Shown: piece after piece, positions 38,087 to 39,846 of the stretch
Position numbering within the stretch: position 1 is the stretch's first letter
Layout: every line of letters starts with the position of its first letter
NCBI GenBank assembly: GCA_021822985.1
Contig: JAKAPZ010000008.1
Location: forward strand, 1-39,846
Length of the DNA: 39,846 nucleotides
Direction: 5' to 3'
Source of the DNA: Thermoplasmata archaeon
Lineage (GTDB): Archaea; Thermoplasmatota; Thermoplasmata; Thermoplasmatales; Thermoplasmataceae
Program-made: the position numbers and the translations under genes
The notes under the pieces: generated by a model
What the model saw: only the letters and a program-made list of their open reading frames with translations
Database searches by the model: none
What the model was told of the DNA's origin: nothing

Positions 38087-39585
38087 TCACCGCATAGAAA
38101 ACTCAATCTCTTCAGGACGGAATCCCTGTCGAGACCGGAAAGGAAGAAGCCTAGCCTGGGGCCCCTCTCCTTCCCTATTATTGCAATGTATATGGATGCA
38201 AATCCTGCTGCAGGTTCCATTCCGGATTTTTCAATGGCTTTCCTTGCTGATTCATGAATTGATTCCGGAGTCCAGCTTGCTGAAGCGGATAGCTCGGAAT
38301 GCAGGGCGCATATGACATTTTTCTGATCTGAATTCAACTCCACAGGATCAATTGTTCCGGATATCCTGAATTTTGATTCCTCCGGAGCATGAAGCCTGAT
38401 CCATTCCCTTGCCATGCTGATTCTCTCCTGGAGGATATCATCCCTGAATTTCACGTCTCCCCTGTTGATTATGCTTCCTATCCTGCTGTCGTCTGAATAT
38501 ATCTGCACCAGTGTGGTGAGATGCCTGTAGTCCGGTATCTCATCCTGGGATCTTCCTGCATCACAAAGATCAAGAATTGTCTTCTTGTCCGGATCCAGGT
38601 TTCCCTCCCTGAGCATCCTGTAAAGCCTTTCATATTCATCCACAAGATTCAAAAATCCTGCTCCCGGATCAAAATCAATGTATCTTGCAGGAGGAACCCT
38701 TGCAATTACATATCTTATGATTTCCGGTGGGGCAAACCTGAGCATCTCCTCTGCAGGTATGTTTATGCCCGTGGATGAGTGCATTGCCCCCTTCCCTTTC
38801 AGCAATATTCTCTCGAACATCATGGGTTCCGGTGCTTTGTATCCGAAAACCTGCTCGCTTATGGCCTTTCCCGTATCATAGGATCCGCCCTGTGTGCCAT
38901 GATCCTTGCCGAAAGGTTCCACCGTAACTCCGAGTATCTTCCATTTTGCGGGCCACTCCACCCTCCATGGAAGTTTTCCCTCGTCTTTGTATATATCACT
39001 CTCGCCCTTATGTCCGCATGAACATTCATAGGAGACTCTTCCATCCCTGTATCCAAGTACCTTTGCGCTGTTTATCCTGCCGCACTGCGCACATCTCGGA
39101 TTGTACGGAAACCAGTCATCTTCAATTTCCCTTCCTGAAAATTTCTCTAGGATATTCCTGATGGCATCCCTTTTCCTTATGGATTCGTCAATGATGTCCC
39201 CCAGCTTGCCATCCCGGTACAGTTCACCTGTCCTTATGACTTCAGGCCTGATATTCAGCCTGTCCATGGTCTTTATGAAGGGCTGGATGAAATATTCGGA
39301 ATACTTCAATGGCCCTTCAGGTGCAGGTATGTCCCTCAGTGGTTTTCCCACATGCTCTGCAAAGGATTCTGGAAGAAATGGGTAAACCTTCCTCAGTGGA
39401 TCAATATCATCACAGAGATAGATGAAATGAGAATCCATGTTCTCCATCTGGATGGATTTGTGTATGATGTCCCCGGTCATCACCTCCCTCACATTGCCAA
39501 AATGAATGAATCCGGAGGGGGAGATTCCCGTAGAAACCTTCTGCTTTCCGCTCATCTGAGAAGCGAACGATCTTCCCCAGTACAT
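38083..39585 (-). CDS. lysS: lysyl-tRNA synthetase, class I
   Basis: STGISPSGFIHFGNVREV, CSCGHKGE/CAQCGR zinc region, KGAMHSSTG (KMSKS equivalent); ATGA overlap with metG. Confidence 0.96.
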   Translation of the reverse strand: MYWGRSFASQMSGKQKVSTGISPSGFIHFGNVREVMTGDIIHKSIQMENMDSHFIYLCDDIDPLRKVYPFLPESFAEHVGKPLRDIPAPEGPLKYSEYFIQPFIKTMDRLNIRPEVIRTGELYRDGKLGDIIDESIRKRDAIRNILEKFSGREIEDDWFPYNPRCAQCGRINSAKVLGYRDGRVSYECSCGHKGESDIYKDEGKLPWRVEWPAKWKILGVTVEPFGKDHGTQGGSYDTGKAISEQVFGYKAPEPMMFERILLKGKGAMHSSTGINIPAEEMLRFAPPEIIRYVIARVPPARYIDFDPGAGFLNLVDEYERLYRMLREGNLDPDKKTILDLCDAGRSQDEIPDYRHLTTLVQIYSDDSRIGSIINRGDVKFRDDILQERISMAREWIRLHAPEESKFRISGTIDPVELNSDQKNVICALHSELSASASWTPESIHESARKAIEKSGMEPAAGFASIYIAIIGKERGPRLGFFLSGLDRDSVLKRLSFLCGE

Positions 39586-39587
39586 GT

Positions 39588-39846
39588 TTATTCTTTCCCA
39601 ATAAGTGAAGCCCTGAAAAGCGATCTTATTTTCACTCCGTCAATCTCGTCATCCTTCATCTTGGATACCAGAACAACCGCAAGCTTCACGTCTCCCCCCT
39701 CAGCCCTTATATCTTTTATCGTTCTCCTGAGGGTCTCCCCTGTGCTTGTAACATCGTCTATGACAACTATCTTCTTGTCCTTCACAGCTGCAAAATTGCT
39801 GCTGAAGTATCCGTCTTTCCTTGCAGGATGGGGCCTGTAGACTATG
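39588..39846 (-). CDS. C-terminal part of an orotate phosphoribosyltransferase-like / GfcR-type PRTase (truncated)
   Basis: [45 protein letters not shown] motif; tail [21 protein letters not shown]. Confidence 0.82.
   Translation of the reverse strand, partial: IVYRPHPARKDGYFSSNFAAVKDKKIVVIDDVTSTGETLRRTIKDIRAEGGDVKLAVVLVSKMKDDEIDGVKIRSLFRASLIGKE

Noticed and set aside
1-39846. CRISPR arrays, rRNA, long direct repeats, toxin-antitoxin or phage modules
   Set aside because: Looked for regularly spaced repeats and hallmark genes; none seen

Overview
Gene-dense archaeal chromosomal segment, most likely from a Thermoplasmatales-type acidophile. The attribution rests on archaeal stalk proteins L11/L1/P0/P1, RNA polymerase subunit K, Dph2, class I LysRS, archaeal-type HMG-CoA synthase with thiolase and DUF35, and a secreted sedolisin. 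I see about 48 protein-coding genes, no rRNA, no convincing tRNA and no CRISPR. Recognisable blocks, left to right: ppdK; a formiminotransferase / cyclodeaminase / threonine dehydratase operon; an OBG/DRG GTPase; the ribosomal stalk cluster; a ComB-like phosphatase convergent with MptE-like and DUF373 genes; an S53 peptidase; a FCD/GntR-linked catabolic island (MFS, SDR, cyclase, split UxaA, ADH, GntR, with YciI and a DRE-TIM aldolase further on); an ABC exporter with winged-helix regulator; the HMGS-thiolase-DUF35 module; dph2; Rieske; hutI; prepilin peptidase; MBL hydrolase; rpoK; metG-lysS; and a truncated PRTase. The best lead is the catabolic island at 16.2-24.2 kb, which has recurrent GTATAC dyads at four promoters and looks like one uncharacterised GntR regulon. 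Other leads are a hidden transposase relic (35.4-35.7 kb), rpoK and another small gene missing from the ORF track, a two-TM microprotein in the ribosomal stalk operon, an apparently prodomain-less sedolisin, and a hairpin in the L1 leader. All calls were made by reading the sequence; no searches were run.
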